DNA of 64,000 bases. Origin: Trichopus zeylanicus subsp. travancoricus. Its lineage: Eukaryota > Streptophyta > Magnoliopsida > Dioscoreales > Dioscoreaceae. The translations under genes were made by a program, and so were the position numbers. The DNA is taken from the NCBI GenBank assembly GCA_005019695.1, contig RXID01014899.1:398719-462718 (forward strand), given 5' to 3'. Positions 48,731 through 60,163 of the stretch are shown one piece after another; position 1 is the first letter of the stretch; the number at the start of each line of letters is the position of its first letter. The notes under the pieces were generated by a model. It did no database searches, was not told the origin of the DNA, and saw only the letters and a list, made by a program, of their open reading frames with translations.

Positions 48731-50979
48731 TTTGTCGTACAACTTTACCTCACTCACTATGGGGAGATGCATTAAAGACCGCAATGTATATTCTCAATAG
48801 AGTTCCTACAAAAGCTGCTAACAAAACCCCTTATGAGTTATGGACGGGTAAGAAACCTGTCTTAAAGCACTTACGAGTTTGGGGATGTCCAGCTGAAGCA
48901 AGGCCTTATAAGCCAAATGAAAAGAAACTGGATGCAAGAACTGTTAGTAGTTATTTTGTAGGATATGCTGAAAGATCACGGGGATTTAAATTCTACGATC
49001 CTAAAACAAGAACATTTTTTGAGACGGGAAATGCTCGGTTCTTTGAGGATGTTGAGTTTGGGGGGGAAGATAATGTTAAAGGTTTTGTGTTTGAGGAGGA
49101 CTTGGAAAATATTCCTTTTCCTACAGTAGTTGTTGATCATGATCAGGCTTTCATTCCTAACATGATTCAACAACATCCGGTACAAAGCCAAGACAATGCT
49201 GAACTTCCAACTCATCAAGATCATCCAGTTATTCCTCAAACCATTATTCATGAGGAAAATGTGGATCAAACTCAACATACTCAAATTCAAGAAGAGTATG
49301 TGCCTTTAAGAAGATCCACTAGAGAAAGGAGAAAAGCAATTTCAGATGATTATGTTATTTTTCTTCAGGAACATGAGAATAACATTGGCTTAGAGGGAGA
49401 GGATCCACTCACCTTCCATGAAGCAGTCAATGGTTCCAACTCTCAAAAGTGGATTAATGCCATGGGTGAGGAAATGCAATCCATGAAAGACAATGACGTT
49501 TGGGATCTTGTTTCATTGCCTGAAGGTGTGAAACCTATTGGTTGTAAATGGATTTTTAAAACCAAAAGGGATTCACAAGGTAATGTAGAAAGATATAAAA
49601 CTCGTCTTGTCGCCAAAGGATTCACCCAAAAGGAAGGCATTGACTATAAAGAGACTTTCTCTCCAGTTTCTTCAAAAGACTGTTTTAGGATCATCATGGC
49701 ACTTGTAGCGCATTTTGATCTTGAGTTACATCAGATGGATGTAACGATCGCTTTTCTTAATGGAGACATTGAGGAAACAATTTATATGTTACAACCAGAG
49801 GGGTTGGATTCCAACGAATCTAGCCAATTGGTTTGTAAACTTAAGAAATCCATCTATGGGCTTAAGCAAGCTTCCCGTCAATGGTATCAAAAGTTTCATC
49901 AGGTTGTTCTCTCATTTGGGTTTAAAGTGAACCCTGTTGAATATTGTGTATACCATAAGTTCAGTGGGAGTAGATTTATTTTCTTAATCTTATATGTGGA
50001 TGATATTTTGCTTGCTAGTAGTGATGTAGAACTGCTTCGAGAAACCAAGAAATTTCTTTCGGAACAATTTAAAATGAAAGATCTTGGTGAAGCATCCTTC
50101 GTATTAGGGATCCAAATTCATCGTGATCGTTCACGAGGAGTTTTAGGATTATCACAGAAGGGTTACATTGAAAGTCTATTAAAACGATTTAGCATGCAAA
50201 ATTGCAGGCCACATGATACCCCCGTATCTAAAGGAGATAAATTTAGTTTGAACCAGTGTCCCAAAACTGATATTGATTCCAAGTTTATGGAAAATATTCC
50301 TTACGCATCAGCGGTAGGGAGCTTTATGTATGCACAAGTTTGCACCCGTCCTGACCTCGCATATATTGTTGGAATGCTTGGTAGATATCAAGCTAATCCA
50401 GGAAGAGAACATTGGGTAGCAGCCAAAAGAGTCTTCAGATGCTTACAAAACACAAAGGATTTAATGCTCACATATAGGAAGTCGGACAAACTTGACATCA
50501 TTGGGTTTTCTGATTTTGATTTTGCTGGATGTCAAGACAGTCGTAAATCGACATCTGGCTATCTTTTTCTGCTAACTGGAGGTGCAGTTTCATGGGAGAG
50601 TGTCAAACAAACACTCGTTGCATTTTCCACTATGGAGGCTAAATTTGTAGCTTGTCATGAGGCATCTAATCATGTTATGTGGCTGCGAAACTTTGTTTCA
50701 GGACTGCAAATAGTTAATGGTATTGAAAGGCCATTTAAGTTGCACTGTGATAGTAGAGCAGCAGTCTTGTACTCAAATAACAACAGGAGCTCTTCAAAAT
50801 CTAAGCATATAGATATTAAGTTCCTTGTTGTGAAGGAAAGAATTCAGAGTGGGTTAATTAGTATTGAGCATGTAGGAACAAACTCTATGATTGCAGATCC
50901 GCTCACTAAGGCATTAGCACCTAAGGCCTTTCATGATCATGTTACAAATATGGGTGTTGTTGCATTTGATGCCATTTGA
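48715..50979 (+). pseudogene. Integrase end, reverse transcriptase and RNase H of copia D
   Basis: A 754-codon uninterrupted frame, the longest in the window. It starts with the integrase C-terminal part (LPHSLWGDALKTAMYILNRVP, GYAERSRGFKFYDPK), then a linker (PLRRSTRERR), then RT: CKWIFKTKRDSQGNV, RLVAKGFTQKEGIDY, the catalytic YVDDILLA (49993-50016) and SIYGLKQASRQWY. RNase H follows with STSGYLFLL, ASNHVMWLRN, KHIDIKF and ADPLTKAL. Catalytic residues look intact. It is called a pseudogene only because the polyprotein upstream is broken. Confidence 0.9.
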
Positions 50980-51373
50980 TTTAGTGGGAGTTTGTGTTTT
51001 TATTTATGCTTGGTACTGTACTTAATGTCATGACATTAATAAATTATTCAGTTATTTTCAGTTTTCATTGTTTACTCTGAATTTTGATGTCATTTGGTTA
51101 AAGTTGGACCAGTTGGAAATAGGCATGTGTAGATCACATTACATGTAATTTCCATACTACACATCCACACTTGATTTATGTCATTTAGTTAAATTGATGC
51201 ATGAGATTAATGTGGGTTTAGTTGCAAACAATAGCAACGACTGCCTCTTTGGTCCTTGTGTTAGTGAGACTAATGGACGGAATCGGTTTAGATAACTTTT
51301 CTAGTTGTGTACACATTAAAGATGTAGAGATGCATATGCAATAGAAGTTATATGTACATGGTTATATATAGTC

Positions 51374-51385
51374 CAAGTGGGAGAT
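51374..51385 (+). promoter_or_regulatory. Polypurine tract of copia D
   Basis: CAAGTGGGAGAT immediately before the 3' LTR is the expected plus-strand priming site. Confidence 0.85.
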
Positions 51386-52248
51386 TGTTAGAATTTGGAC
51401 TATAAATCATGTACATTTATGCATAAGGACATGTAGACGTACATGTATTGCATGAAATTATTATATATATATTTCTATTATATGGTATAAGGACCCAATT
51501 GAGGTGATCTATTTAATTTAGGGTCTTTGTCATCTAAAATATAAGTGTGGTGGCTAAATTGTGAATGTGTAGAATTCCTGGGATTTAATTGTTAATTATT
51601 GATGGACTAATTAACAATTAACTCATTAAGGTTTATGGGTGTGATCCCTGACTGTGAAATTTGATATAAAAAGCAAAAGGGAAAAAGAAACCCAAAATCC
51701 ATCAATCGTGAAATTCCAAACAGTCAGAAGACTTCCTCCTAAAAAATAAAAAAAAATAAAAAATAAAAAAAACCCTAACCCTAATTCTACTATCGCCGCC
51801 GCCGCCGCCAGGCCATCACACTGTCAAGCCGTCCCGCTGCCAGGCCGCCACGCCGCACGCCGACGTCTCTGCTGGGCCGTGGCTGCCGCCAGACCACCGC
51901 CTCCAGCGTCGCCAGATCCGCGTTGCCCCGCGCGTTGGCCGACTCCGGCCTGTGCAGTCGTGCGCACGCCACCAGCCGCTCCCGACGCCGTACCCCGAGC
52001 CGAAATTGCGTCGACGCCGGGTCCCGTGCTGTCTACGCACGACGCCTGTGCGCAGCAACGCCGCACACCGCCGCACCGCACGCGGCCGTCTCCGCTGCCG
52101 GTCGCCGGAGCGCAATGGACTTAATCGGGTGTCAGTCTTCTTTAAACTACACAATGAAATCAGGTACGCTTCAGTGTTCTTTATTTTTCTCAATGATCTG
52201 ACATGAATGCTTCTGAATTGTTTTGACATATTTAATGAATTTCTTACA
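51386..52248 (+). repeat. 3' LTR of copia D
   Basis: Matches the 5' LTR end to end with mainly transition differences. The A run has become AAAAAATAAAAAAAAATAAA-like, followed by AACCCTAACCCTAA, and the GC-rich block lies at 51785-52115. It ends TTACA directly before the TGATG duplication. Confidence 0.93.
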
Positions 52249-52568
52249 TGATGACGTTGGGGCTGTGGTGCGAGCACCCGGACTATAATTTCCGGCCGTC
52301 AATAAGACAGGCGGTGCAGGTGCCGGAGCTGAAAGAGCCATTTCCGAACTTGCTGGCGCAGGTGCCGAAGCCGAAGTACTGTGCGCCGCCTCTGGATTTT
52401 GATGGGTATATATCAATGAGCAACTTCACCTACTCAGGAAAGATAAGTGAGTGGTTCAACAGCTCGTCGCAGGCGTTGTCCCGGGCTTCTTCCGGCAATG
52501 CTTTGTTTCCTGGAAACAGTAATGAAGTTGACTGGTTCTGGTTGTCTTGTTGCTTATTCAGAGTTTGA
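52249..52568 (+). pseudogene. L-type lectin receptor kinase pseudogene, 3' part
   Basis: Resumes the kinase after copia D. MERLM before the element joins to TLGLWCEHPDYNFRPSIRQA after it, the usual end of the kinase domain in lectin receptor kinases, with the two TGATG copies at the joint. The C-terminal tail (PFPNLLAQVPKP, then Ser-rich) runs to a stop at 52566-52568. Apart from the insertion, this exon end is undamaged. Confidence 0.88.
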
Positions 52569-52757
52569 TATAATGGGTCATTTTGATTTTTTAAAAATTA
52601 ATATTAATTATTTTACATTATTATTATATTAAATTATATTAAAAAAATTTTAATTTTAAAAATTTTAAATTATTATATAATCAAATTAAATAAAAAAAAT
52701 TAATTTATAGAAATAATTTAATAATTTTAGTCTTAATTTTCAATTTCATCCGTTACA
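52569..52757 (+). mobile_element. AT-rich MITE-like element, copy 1
   Basis: Shares with 54186-54422 the order: ATTAATATTAATT-type block, ACATTATTATTA-TTAAATTATA, TTTTAAATTATTATA and TTAATTTATAGAAATAATTTA, then TAGTCTTAATTTT. Terminal repeats have decayed. It lies directly behind the lectin-kinase stop codon. Confidence 0.55.
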
Positions 52758-52884
52758 AAAGGAGAAATTTCCTTATATGTTTGTGTTAGCTGGCGATCAA
52801 AAAGAAGCTAGATTTTCACAAATTGATCCATCCTCTTGCACAGGTACGCTGATAGGGGGGTTGGTACCTGTATTTTTATTTTTT

Positions 52885-53345
52885 TTTAGTTTTTAACAAA
52901 TAATTACTTATTTTATTATAAATTATCTGTCTTATTATCATTAATAAAAAATTATTTACTTTATATTATAAATTTTTAAAAAATTTATTTCTATTAAATT
53001 ATTTAAAAAATATTTTATTTTAATTTAATTTTATTAATTTAACTTAATATAAAATCTATTTTTTTTCCATTTAATTTTTAATTTAAATAAATATTAAATT
53101 AATATAAAAAATAGCTTATTTTATTTGAAGTTTTAGGAGAAATTAATTGTCCGATAATTATAGACCGATTGTCCGACATAAAATTAAATAAAAATAAATT
53201 AGCTTGTTTTATTAATTTAATTGATAAAATTAAATTAAAATAAAATATTTTTAAATATTTTAATCGAAATGAATTTTTGAAAATATATAATATAAGTTAA
53301 GTAATTATTTACTTAATAGTGATAAGGTAGATTTTTTTTTTACAT
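52885..53345. repeat. AT-rich inverted repeat (hairpin), copies 2 and 3 of a dispersed repeat
   Basis: Arms at about 52885-53045 and 53216-53345 are imperfect reverse complements of about 130-160 bp (AATTAAATTAAAATAAAATA on one side, TATTTTATTTTAATTTAATT on the other) separated by about 170 bp. A single-arm relative is at 40727-40900. It would fold into a long hairpin. No coding capacity. Confidence 0.65.
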
Positions 53346-53406
53346 TCACAATAAATCAAATAATTTTTTGCTAATTTTTTTTTTAAATCAAAGCAATTTA
53401 CGGCCA

Positions 53407-53574
53407 TTACAACACATCTAGCGCATAATTTTTGAGCTCCTTTGTGTACTTGCATGGATCATAGCAAGCGATGATGTTTGTCCATGGAGTGTGAAGTACG
53501 TCTGGCCAGCCAAAGGCATAGAGGAGGATCTCATGCACCTGCGAAGTGACTGATGGAATGACTTCCGGGCCATC
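53407..53574 (-). pseudogene. Orphan terminal exon of an unidentified gene
   Basis: On the minus strand a splice-acceptor-like TTTTATTTGAGAATGCAG is followed by 55 open codons (DGPEVIPSVTSQVHEILLYA ... CYDPCKYTKELKNYALDVL) and a TAA at 53409-53407. Codon use and composition are gene-like against AT-rich surroundings. I do not recognise the protein. No matching upstream exons are visible in the next kilobase, so it is probably a captured or truncated gene fragment, though a distant upstream exon cannot be excluded. Confidence 0.5.
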
Positions 53575-53954
53575 CTGCATTCTCAAATAAAAGAAAAAAA
53601 AACAAATTTCTCAATAATCTTTTAGGGTTTACGTGTATATATTTTATTCAGTTCGGTTTTCTTTTTTTATCAATCAAATTGAATTTTTTTTTTTTTTTTT
53701 TTTTGAAAATTACAAGGCCTACAAGTTAATTTTTAAAATGTTTTGTAACACTGACATGATTAAAATTCCATCACGGCTCACTCAATACAATTTATCTAAT
53801 TAATTGCGATTTTCTCATAATTATCGGAATCCAAATGGCCGGAAGCCTTGAAATTGTCCAGCTGCAATCTGCAGTACTAGACGCATGTCCGAGCCCAAAA
53901 TTTAAGATGTTTGCGGAGTGGGATGGGCAACAAGAATTGACGCGTTTAGGTCGG

Positions 53955-54160
53955 AGTTAGGATCAGAGTCAGAAAATTTTTTATTTTTTTAAACATTAAT
54001 ATTAATTACTTTACATTATTATTAAATTAAATTATTATAAAAAAATTAATTAATTGTTTAAATTTTAAATTATCAAAGGTTAATTTTGATAAAAAAAATT
54101 AGTTTCTAAAAATAATTTACTAGCCTTAATTTTGACCTTAAACTTAACATGTTACTAAAA
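53955..54160 (+). mobile_element. AT-rich MITE-like element, copy 2
   Basis: Same internal block order as the better-preserved copy at 54186-54422 and in the same orientation (AAACATTAATATTAATTACT, CATTATTATTAAATTAAATT, TTAGTTTCTAAAAATAATTT). The ends have decayed. Confidence 0.6.
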
Positions 54161-54185
54161 CCGGTCAAAAACTACTTTTCAAGCT

Positions 54186-54422
54186 CACCGTTTGGTTTGA
54201 GATCAGGATTAGAATCAGTATTTTTCAAAATTATTTTTTCTTACAAAATTAATATTATTTATTGTACACCATTATTAAATTAAATTATTATAAAAAAAAT
54301 TAAATAACTTTTCGAACTTTAAATTATTATAGGATTAATTTTAATAAAAAAGATATTAATTTATAAAAGTAGTTCACTAGTCTTAAATTTGATTTTGATC
54401 TTTATCCGGAACCAAACGGTGC
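54186..54422 (+). mobile_element. AT-rich MITE, copy 3, with terminal inverted repeats
   Basis: About 237 bp beginning CACCGTTTGGTTT and ending AACCAAACGGTG, a 12-bp terminal inverted repeat around a non-coding AT-rich body. The right flank is CCTAATAAT. A clear target duplication was not identified. It is the best-preserved copy of the family here. Confidence 0.75.
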
Positions 54423-56923
54423 CTAATAATTCAATCTGTATAATGCAACAAGAAATACTTTCAAAAATAAATAAATAAATGAGAGATTTTTACAATTCAA
54501 TATTTTTTTAAAAAATCCCATATTTTGCCAATTATAAATAGTTAAACATTATTATTTTAATGTAAGTTTATTAGGCTAAATATGTGCATATAGATTTGGA
54601 ATATTTTTACATGTAATTTTTTTATATGTTATTAATTTTTCCTAGTATTTTTATTGCAATAGATTCAATTGCTATTTTTTAAAAAAATATAACAAAAGCA
54701 CCCATCTTTCAAATTTATTAGTCATATATTTGCGTATAACGCTTCTTACCCTTTAAATTATGATAATAAAATTATTTAATTATGATAAATTTTAAAATTA
54801 TTAAAGTTTTTTAAAAAATTGAATCTTAAGATAAAACTTGAATCATGAAGATGATGGCCCGAAGATTAAAAGTATGATAATTTGAAAATTAAGATGAAAG
54901 CTCAATATACTCAAAGTGAAAGATCAATTCTAATCTCGTATACTTATTTTTTTTTTTATTGAACCAAGGATTTGATTAGTATTTTATATGTCCAAATGTT
55001 ACAGAAAATCTCACTAAACTCTACTAACCACTTTGCTCGCTCGAACATTCTAGTTTGGATGCCCGAAGTTAACATATAAAAATTTTTACCTTTTGAAATT
55101 TACAAGCTTTAGTTATTGAGTACCTAAAAAGGTGACATTATCTTCTAATGAGTAGATATTTTCAACTATTAGAGTGATTCGGACGACCAAGTATTAGTTC
55201 CAAGAATCCAAACTTGGTAAAAAAAGTCTAGGGTGTTTCTTAACGGCTAAATCTTGCTTCTAACAATTATATATTGGCTTAAACTTTTTACTTATGTGGG
55301 GAATGAACTTCCAATAATTTTAGAATAAAATCTAAGTTCTCTAAGCTTTCTAATTTCAACGAATGTGAAATAGATTTTAACTTTTATATACTTATTGTTC
55401 TTATATTTCAATTTTTGAAAAGCTTTTGTTGTGAGATTTTTTAATTTATTTTTTAATATTTATACCTGTTATTTTTTTAGGTTATTAGGAGAGAATTGAA
55501 TGTTATACCGTTGTTGTTAGAGCAAGAATTTAGAAAAATTTGGTTCTATCTTAAAAAAATGACATTATTAATTGAGTGATTGAAATTCTCAGAATTAAAA
55601 TAAGAACCATAAAATAAACACAATTGGTTGGAAAACCATATATATTGATTTGTGCTTGTTTTACTTTTCTATTTATCTTTTGATTTATTTTTATTAAAAA
55701 ACCTAATTAATTTCTTTCTCGCGGGTTAGATTGCTATTTAGGCCTTCAACACTTGGCTTTTATTTTTTTACATTTCAACCCTCTCACACATAATTTTGAG
55801 AGTTTGAAGTAAATTTTGTCATTCTTATCTATAACACCCAGCCACTTCAAAAATTATGCACAACTCCTTATTTTTAAAATTTATATTAAGTATATAAAGG
55901 ACTATTAAATTTTTAATCTAATCCTAGTTAAAAAAAAGTAACCTGAGACAAAATAAGTCCAAGGGACTCAGGGACCGTCCGTAATTTTCGTAAAAAAAGA
56001 TCTACATAATTTTTAAATTGCAAAAAATTATAAAATAAATATAATAAAATTTTCACATAATAATTTCAATAAATAAATACAGCGGGTAATGTAGAGGACG
56101 CCATATCATGAAACCGGTGACAAAATGATCATCACCGTCGGAGAAAATTGTCCTACAGAACTATCATTTCATTGACCAAAAAACAAAAAAAAAAAAAAAA
56201 AAATCATAAATAGATTCGCAGTGAACACAACAACTAAAGAAGACAAATAGAGGAGTAGACTCGGGCACTTCGCCCTGAAGGACCCATTTGGAGCTCTCGT
56301 GATCTTTTCTTCAAAACATATAAATTTCTTTTTAGCTTCAGCCTGTCAAAAAAAGTTCCTAATATTATCAAATCAAACATATAGTTCATCAAAGCAGCCG
56401 GCTAAACATATAATACATTTCAGATTCCGATCCAGATATGTTCATCTGTAACTTATATAAACTCCTGTGATTCGAAGCCCCCATGAAAATACATTTTCTT
56501 TTTATCGCTTCCAATAGCTCCACCAAAACAGCCTGCCGAACTCCGTATCTACGACTTGCGCCGCTGTGGTCCATCAGGCGATTCCAGCCCCATCACAGGA
56601 AAAGGTATATATGCATGAAATTGAATCCGTCGACACTATATAATTGTCTTATTGATCATATTATTTTGAATAAAAGCAAAAAAAAAAAAACAAAAGGTTT
56701 GAACTTGTGTTTGTAAGCTCCTGAGCCTGCCAAGCTAATATCGGCAGGACAATTGGACATCATCAATCCGTCTAGGCATTGAAGTGGAATGCGCAAGGAC
56801 CAGAGCAAAACCAGAAGAAAACATGCACTAGAGGCCTAAATGCGCTGAAATCATCGCCTATAACGGCAAGTGCCAATGCCTCGGCTTCGCTCTGACCATT
56901 GCTTCCCAGGGTTCTCACTGACA
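54423..56923. other. AT-rich spacer upstream of the cytoplasmic kinase
   Basis: Mostly AT-rich low-information sequence. An A run lies at about 56183-56203. CTATATAATTG at about 56637 could be a core promoter element of the kinase gene, but lies about 285 bp before its ATG. Small ORFs at 56389-56716 on both strands show no domain. Confidence 0.45.
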
Positions 56924-58246
56924 ATGGCGCCTCTGTTGAACCCGTGCTGCGCCTCCGACGACAAGACCGTGGTTTCACACAAGCAAGTTCTCTCTTAATT
57001 TTCCGGCGCATTTTCACTTCGCCTATATAAATTTCAGCTTCTTGTTTTCACAACTTGCAGGAGTTCCAGGCCGACCAGTAGCAAAGAGAGTCCGTGGGCG
57101 AACTACACGTTGAAAGAGCTCCTACATGCGACGAACAATTTCAGTGAAAAGAACAAGCTCGGGGAAGGCGGGTTTGGGACTGTGTACTTGGGCAGGACCA
57201 GCGACGGCTCAATGGCAATCCCTTTTGTTAGGGAGATGGATTTGTTTGAAATTTAACTGTTATAGTAATGAGAAGTGTTATCCGTGATGCAGATTGCGGT
57301 GAAGCGGCTGAAGGGAGCGGCGGCAAAGACCGAGATGGACTTCGCGGTGGAGGTGGAGATGCTGGGGAGGGTGAGGCACAAGAACCTGCTGGGGCTCAAG
57401 GGGTTCTACGCGAGCAAGCATGAAAGACTCATTGCTTATGCTTACATGCCTAACCACAGCATTATGAGCCATCTCCACGGTGAGCACGCCGGCAAATTAA
57501 TGCTGGACTGGCCCCGGAGAATGAGAATCGCCATGGGCTCCGCCGAGGGACTAGCGTAAATATCTACGCCTCTACTCAGAAAAATCAACATTTGAATAAT
57601 TTCTCACCGTGATTGTGTTCGTTTTAAAAGCTACTTGCACCACGAGGTGAGTCCGAGCATCATACACAGGGATGTCAAGGCAAGCAACGTGCTTCTAGAC
57701 GCGGACTTCACTCCCCGGGTGGCGGACTTCGGTTTCGCGAAGCTTGTTTCAGAGGATATCAGCCATATCACGACGCGGGTGAAGGGCACCGTAGGCTACC
57801 TCGCACCGGAGTACGCCATGTGGGGGAAGGTCTCCAAGAGCTGCGACGTATACAGCTTTGGCATTCTGCTTCTTGAGCTTGTCTCCGGCAAGAAGCCTGT
57901 TGAGAAGCTTGCCGACGGCACCAAGCGTGACATCGTCCAGTGGGCCAAGCCCTTTGTTGAGCGAGGAGACCTCGACAGAGTCGCAGACCCCAGCCTCGGA
58001 GGCCGATTCAATAGGACGGAGCTGAAGGCGCTTGTGACGGCAGCAATGTGGTGCATTAGCAACAAGCGGGAGCAGCGGCCGACGATGAAGCAGATAGTGG
58101 AGGTGCTTAAAAGAAGGGTGGAGCAGAGGAGCCTGGTGGAGGTTGTGACGAAAGAGGCCGCTGCTGTTGATTATGAGGATGAGGAAACGATCACGGCCGC
58201 GCCTTCTCGGTCTTCTACTCCGTCCATGCCTTCCATGTGGAGATGA
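56924..58246 (+). CDS. PTI1-like receptor-like cytoplasmic kinase
   Basis: Four exons: 56924-56982, 57061-57226, 57293-57555 and 57631-58246, giving 367 residues. The protein resembles the PTI1-like kinase encoded by Arabidopsis At3g15890, a Ser/Thr(Tyr) kinase without receptor domain. Visible: N-terminal CC (palmitoylation possible), YTLKELLHATNNFS, glycine loop GEGGFGTVY (54-62), K79 in AVK, HRD with D177, DFG D195, VKGTVGYLAPEYAMWG, and an acidic/Ser-rich tail. All catalytic residues are present. Intron 1 only keeps frame if its donor is GC (AA/GCAAGT at 56983), a minority but known class. For intron 2, the GT donor at 57227 adds MAIPF before IAVK; a GC donor at 57215 would give the usual family length (363 residues). 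Homology is strong; the exact exon ends are less sure. Confidence 0.85.
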
Positions 58247-60163
58247 TGATGACAATGGTGATGATGCTCTCCTGGTTGACGTTTGTTCCCGATTTTCCAG
58301 TGTTTTCATTAGCAAATGTGTGAATGGTATGGATATTTCTCTTTATGGATTCATCATTAGCAAACTAAGTATGCTCTAGGATCGCAGGAAATTTGGAATT
58401 ATAGTTACGGTACATCAGTACTATCTAGAGTACTAAAATACGAAAAACATACCTTAATCATCAGTAATGATACACCGAAGTAATTTTTTCGGATGGGTCA
58501 ACTTGGATCGCTCATGTGGCCCCAATCATTAACCAAATCCAAGCAAGGTAATTTTTTCAAAATTATTTTTTTTATATAAAATTAATATTACTTATTTTGC
58601 ACTATTATTAAATTAAATTATTATAAAAAAATAAATAGTTTTTCGAACTTTAAATTATTGAAGCGTTAAATTTGATAAAAAAAATATTAGCTTATAAAAA
58701 TAATTCACTAATTTTGATCCTGATTCTGAATCAAACGGTGCCTCAAAATTCTCCTTACAAAAGCGTGTTTCATAACCGATTTTATTTTGTTGTTGAAAAG
58801 AATAAAGAAATATTGGCATTTTGTTACCTAAACCAACCATTGTAATATAATATTATCTGTTTCATCAGCAAATTAAATCTAAATTATTGGCCTTGTCCGT
58901 ATGTCCGAGTTAAATGACTCCACTCATTATGAATAATCAAAACTGGATAGGCGGAACTAAACAAATTTCTTTGTTATAAAATAAGCATTGTTTAGACATA
59001 ACTGGAAATACGACAGCATTACATACAGCAATTTGGCCAAAAAAACGCGCAGGATGCGTGTAAGAAGACTACATAAACTAATGTTTCGCAGGAAATGCCA
59101 TATTAATAAATTGGACATTTTCAAGAACAAACTGTGACACGAAAACTCTGGCACTCTCAGCCTGGAAAAGGATAATAAAGGACTAAGTAAATAAAATTCT
59201 AGCAGAAATCACCTGTGTGAACAACATAGCACACGTGTCTGAAGTAATAAACAAAGAAATAAAGTAAACAACAATGCTCAATCACTTACTAAGCATTTAT
59301 ATAAATCCAGCGGCTTTCCTTGAGTCAGAAGTACTGTCTGCCCGACTATGACCTCACCCCAGATAGTTGAGGTAGCGAAGAAGCGCACATTGTCACAACA
59401 TGCTCAAGTGCTAGAGAGAAAAGTAACAGGAAAACTGTTAAAATATATATCTGCTAGAGATCAGCAGGCACAGCAGGAAACTAATATCAGGACAGTGTAT
59501 TAGATAGAACAAAATTGAGTCCAGTCAAGTTATGCATCCTCGAATTCCCCAATGGTTGATACATGATCATTGACCACTTATTCAGAAAGGCTGATATTAG
59601 CATTAAGCTAATGTCTTCCACCAAGAGACAAAGATGTCTTCTTTTATTTTTTGAGCAACTGAGATTTACCATTCATAACCTTGTCAAAACAGGGAACAAG
59701 ATGCAAAAAAAGATGTCTTCCGAAAAAGCACTTTGCAACAAAAGGAGCAAAAACAGGTAACTGTGAAACCTTTTTTCCTTTTGGCAACAATTATTTGAAA
59801 CCCGAGGCCCACTATGGAGCCAACTTTTAGGAAGAAGTTCTCATGTCCCAGATAGCACTAGCTACATGCACATCTGAAAGCAAGACATCCTCCTATCAAA
59901 CAGATAACAACTTTCCTCCATTGAATGTCCTCCACATGCTGAACAGAAATTAGTTGATCATGAGATACTATAAAAAGAGGACAACAGCCCCTTCGCACAC
60001 GAGGATCCATCAGGGCCCAATCATGTCGGATTGGAAAGGCACAATGCTTTTTTTTCATTTCTTTTCTCATCTTTAGACAGCAATCACCTCAAAATGAATA
60101 TAAATAATATTTCAACGTAACAACAAAAACTAAATGCCTACCATTAATGAGGATGATTTAAAC
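58247..60163. other. Spacer between the two kinase genes (convergent)
   Basis: Holds the 3' ends of the two convergent kinase genes. Apart from the MITE at 58546-58743 I see no gene. ORFs of 60-70 codons at 58957-60070 occur on both strands and have no domain. Confidence 0.5.
58546..58743 (+). mobile_element. AT-rich MITE, copy 4
   Basis: The right end, ATCAAACGGTGCC, and the body blocks match copy 3 (54186-54422) in the same orientation. The left terminal repeat is missing or too diverged, starting near TTTTTTCAAAATTATTTTTT. Confidence 0.68.

Larger units (their letters stand above)
45431..52248 (+). mobile_element. Ty1/copia element D, recent, inserted in the lectin-kinase pseudogene
   Basis: A 6.8-kb copia element with LTRs 45431-46276 (846 bp) and 51386-52248 (863 bp), about 95% alike by eye. 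It has an initiator-Met primer-binding site, a purine tract and a perfect 5-bp target duplication TGATG (45426-45430 and 52249-52253). Internal gag, protease, integrase, RT and RNase H lie in copia order on the plus strand, the strand of the host pseudogene. A few point lesions (a nonsense codon in gag, a protease-loop change, two single-base frameshifts) have inactivated it. The LTRs are unusual in carrying a ~320-bp GC-rich block. Confidence 0.95.
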
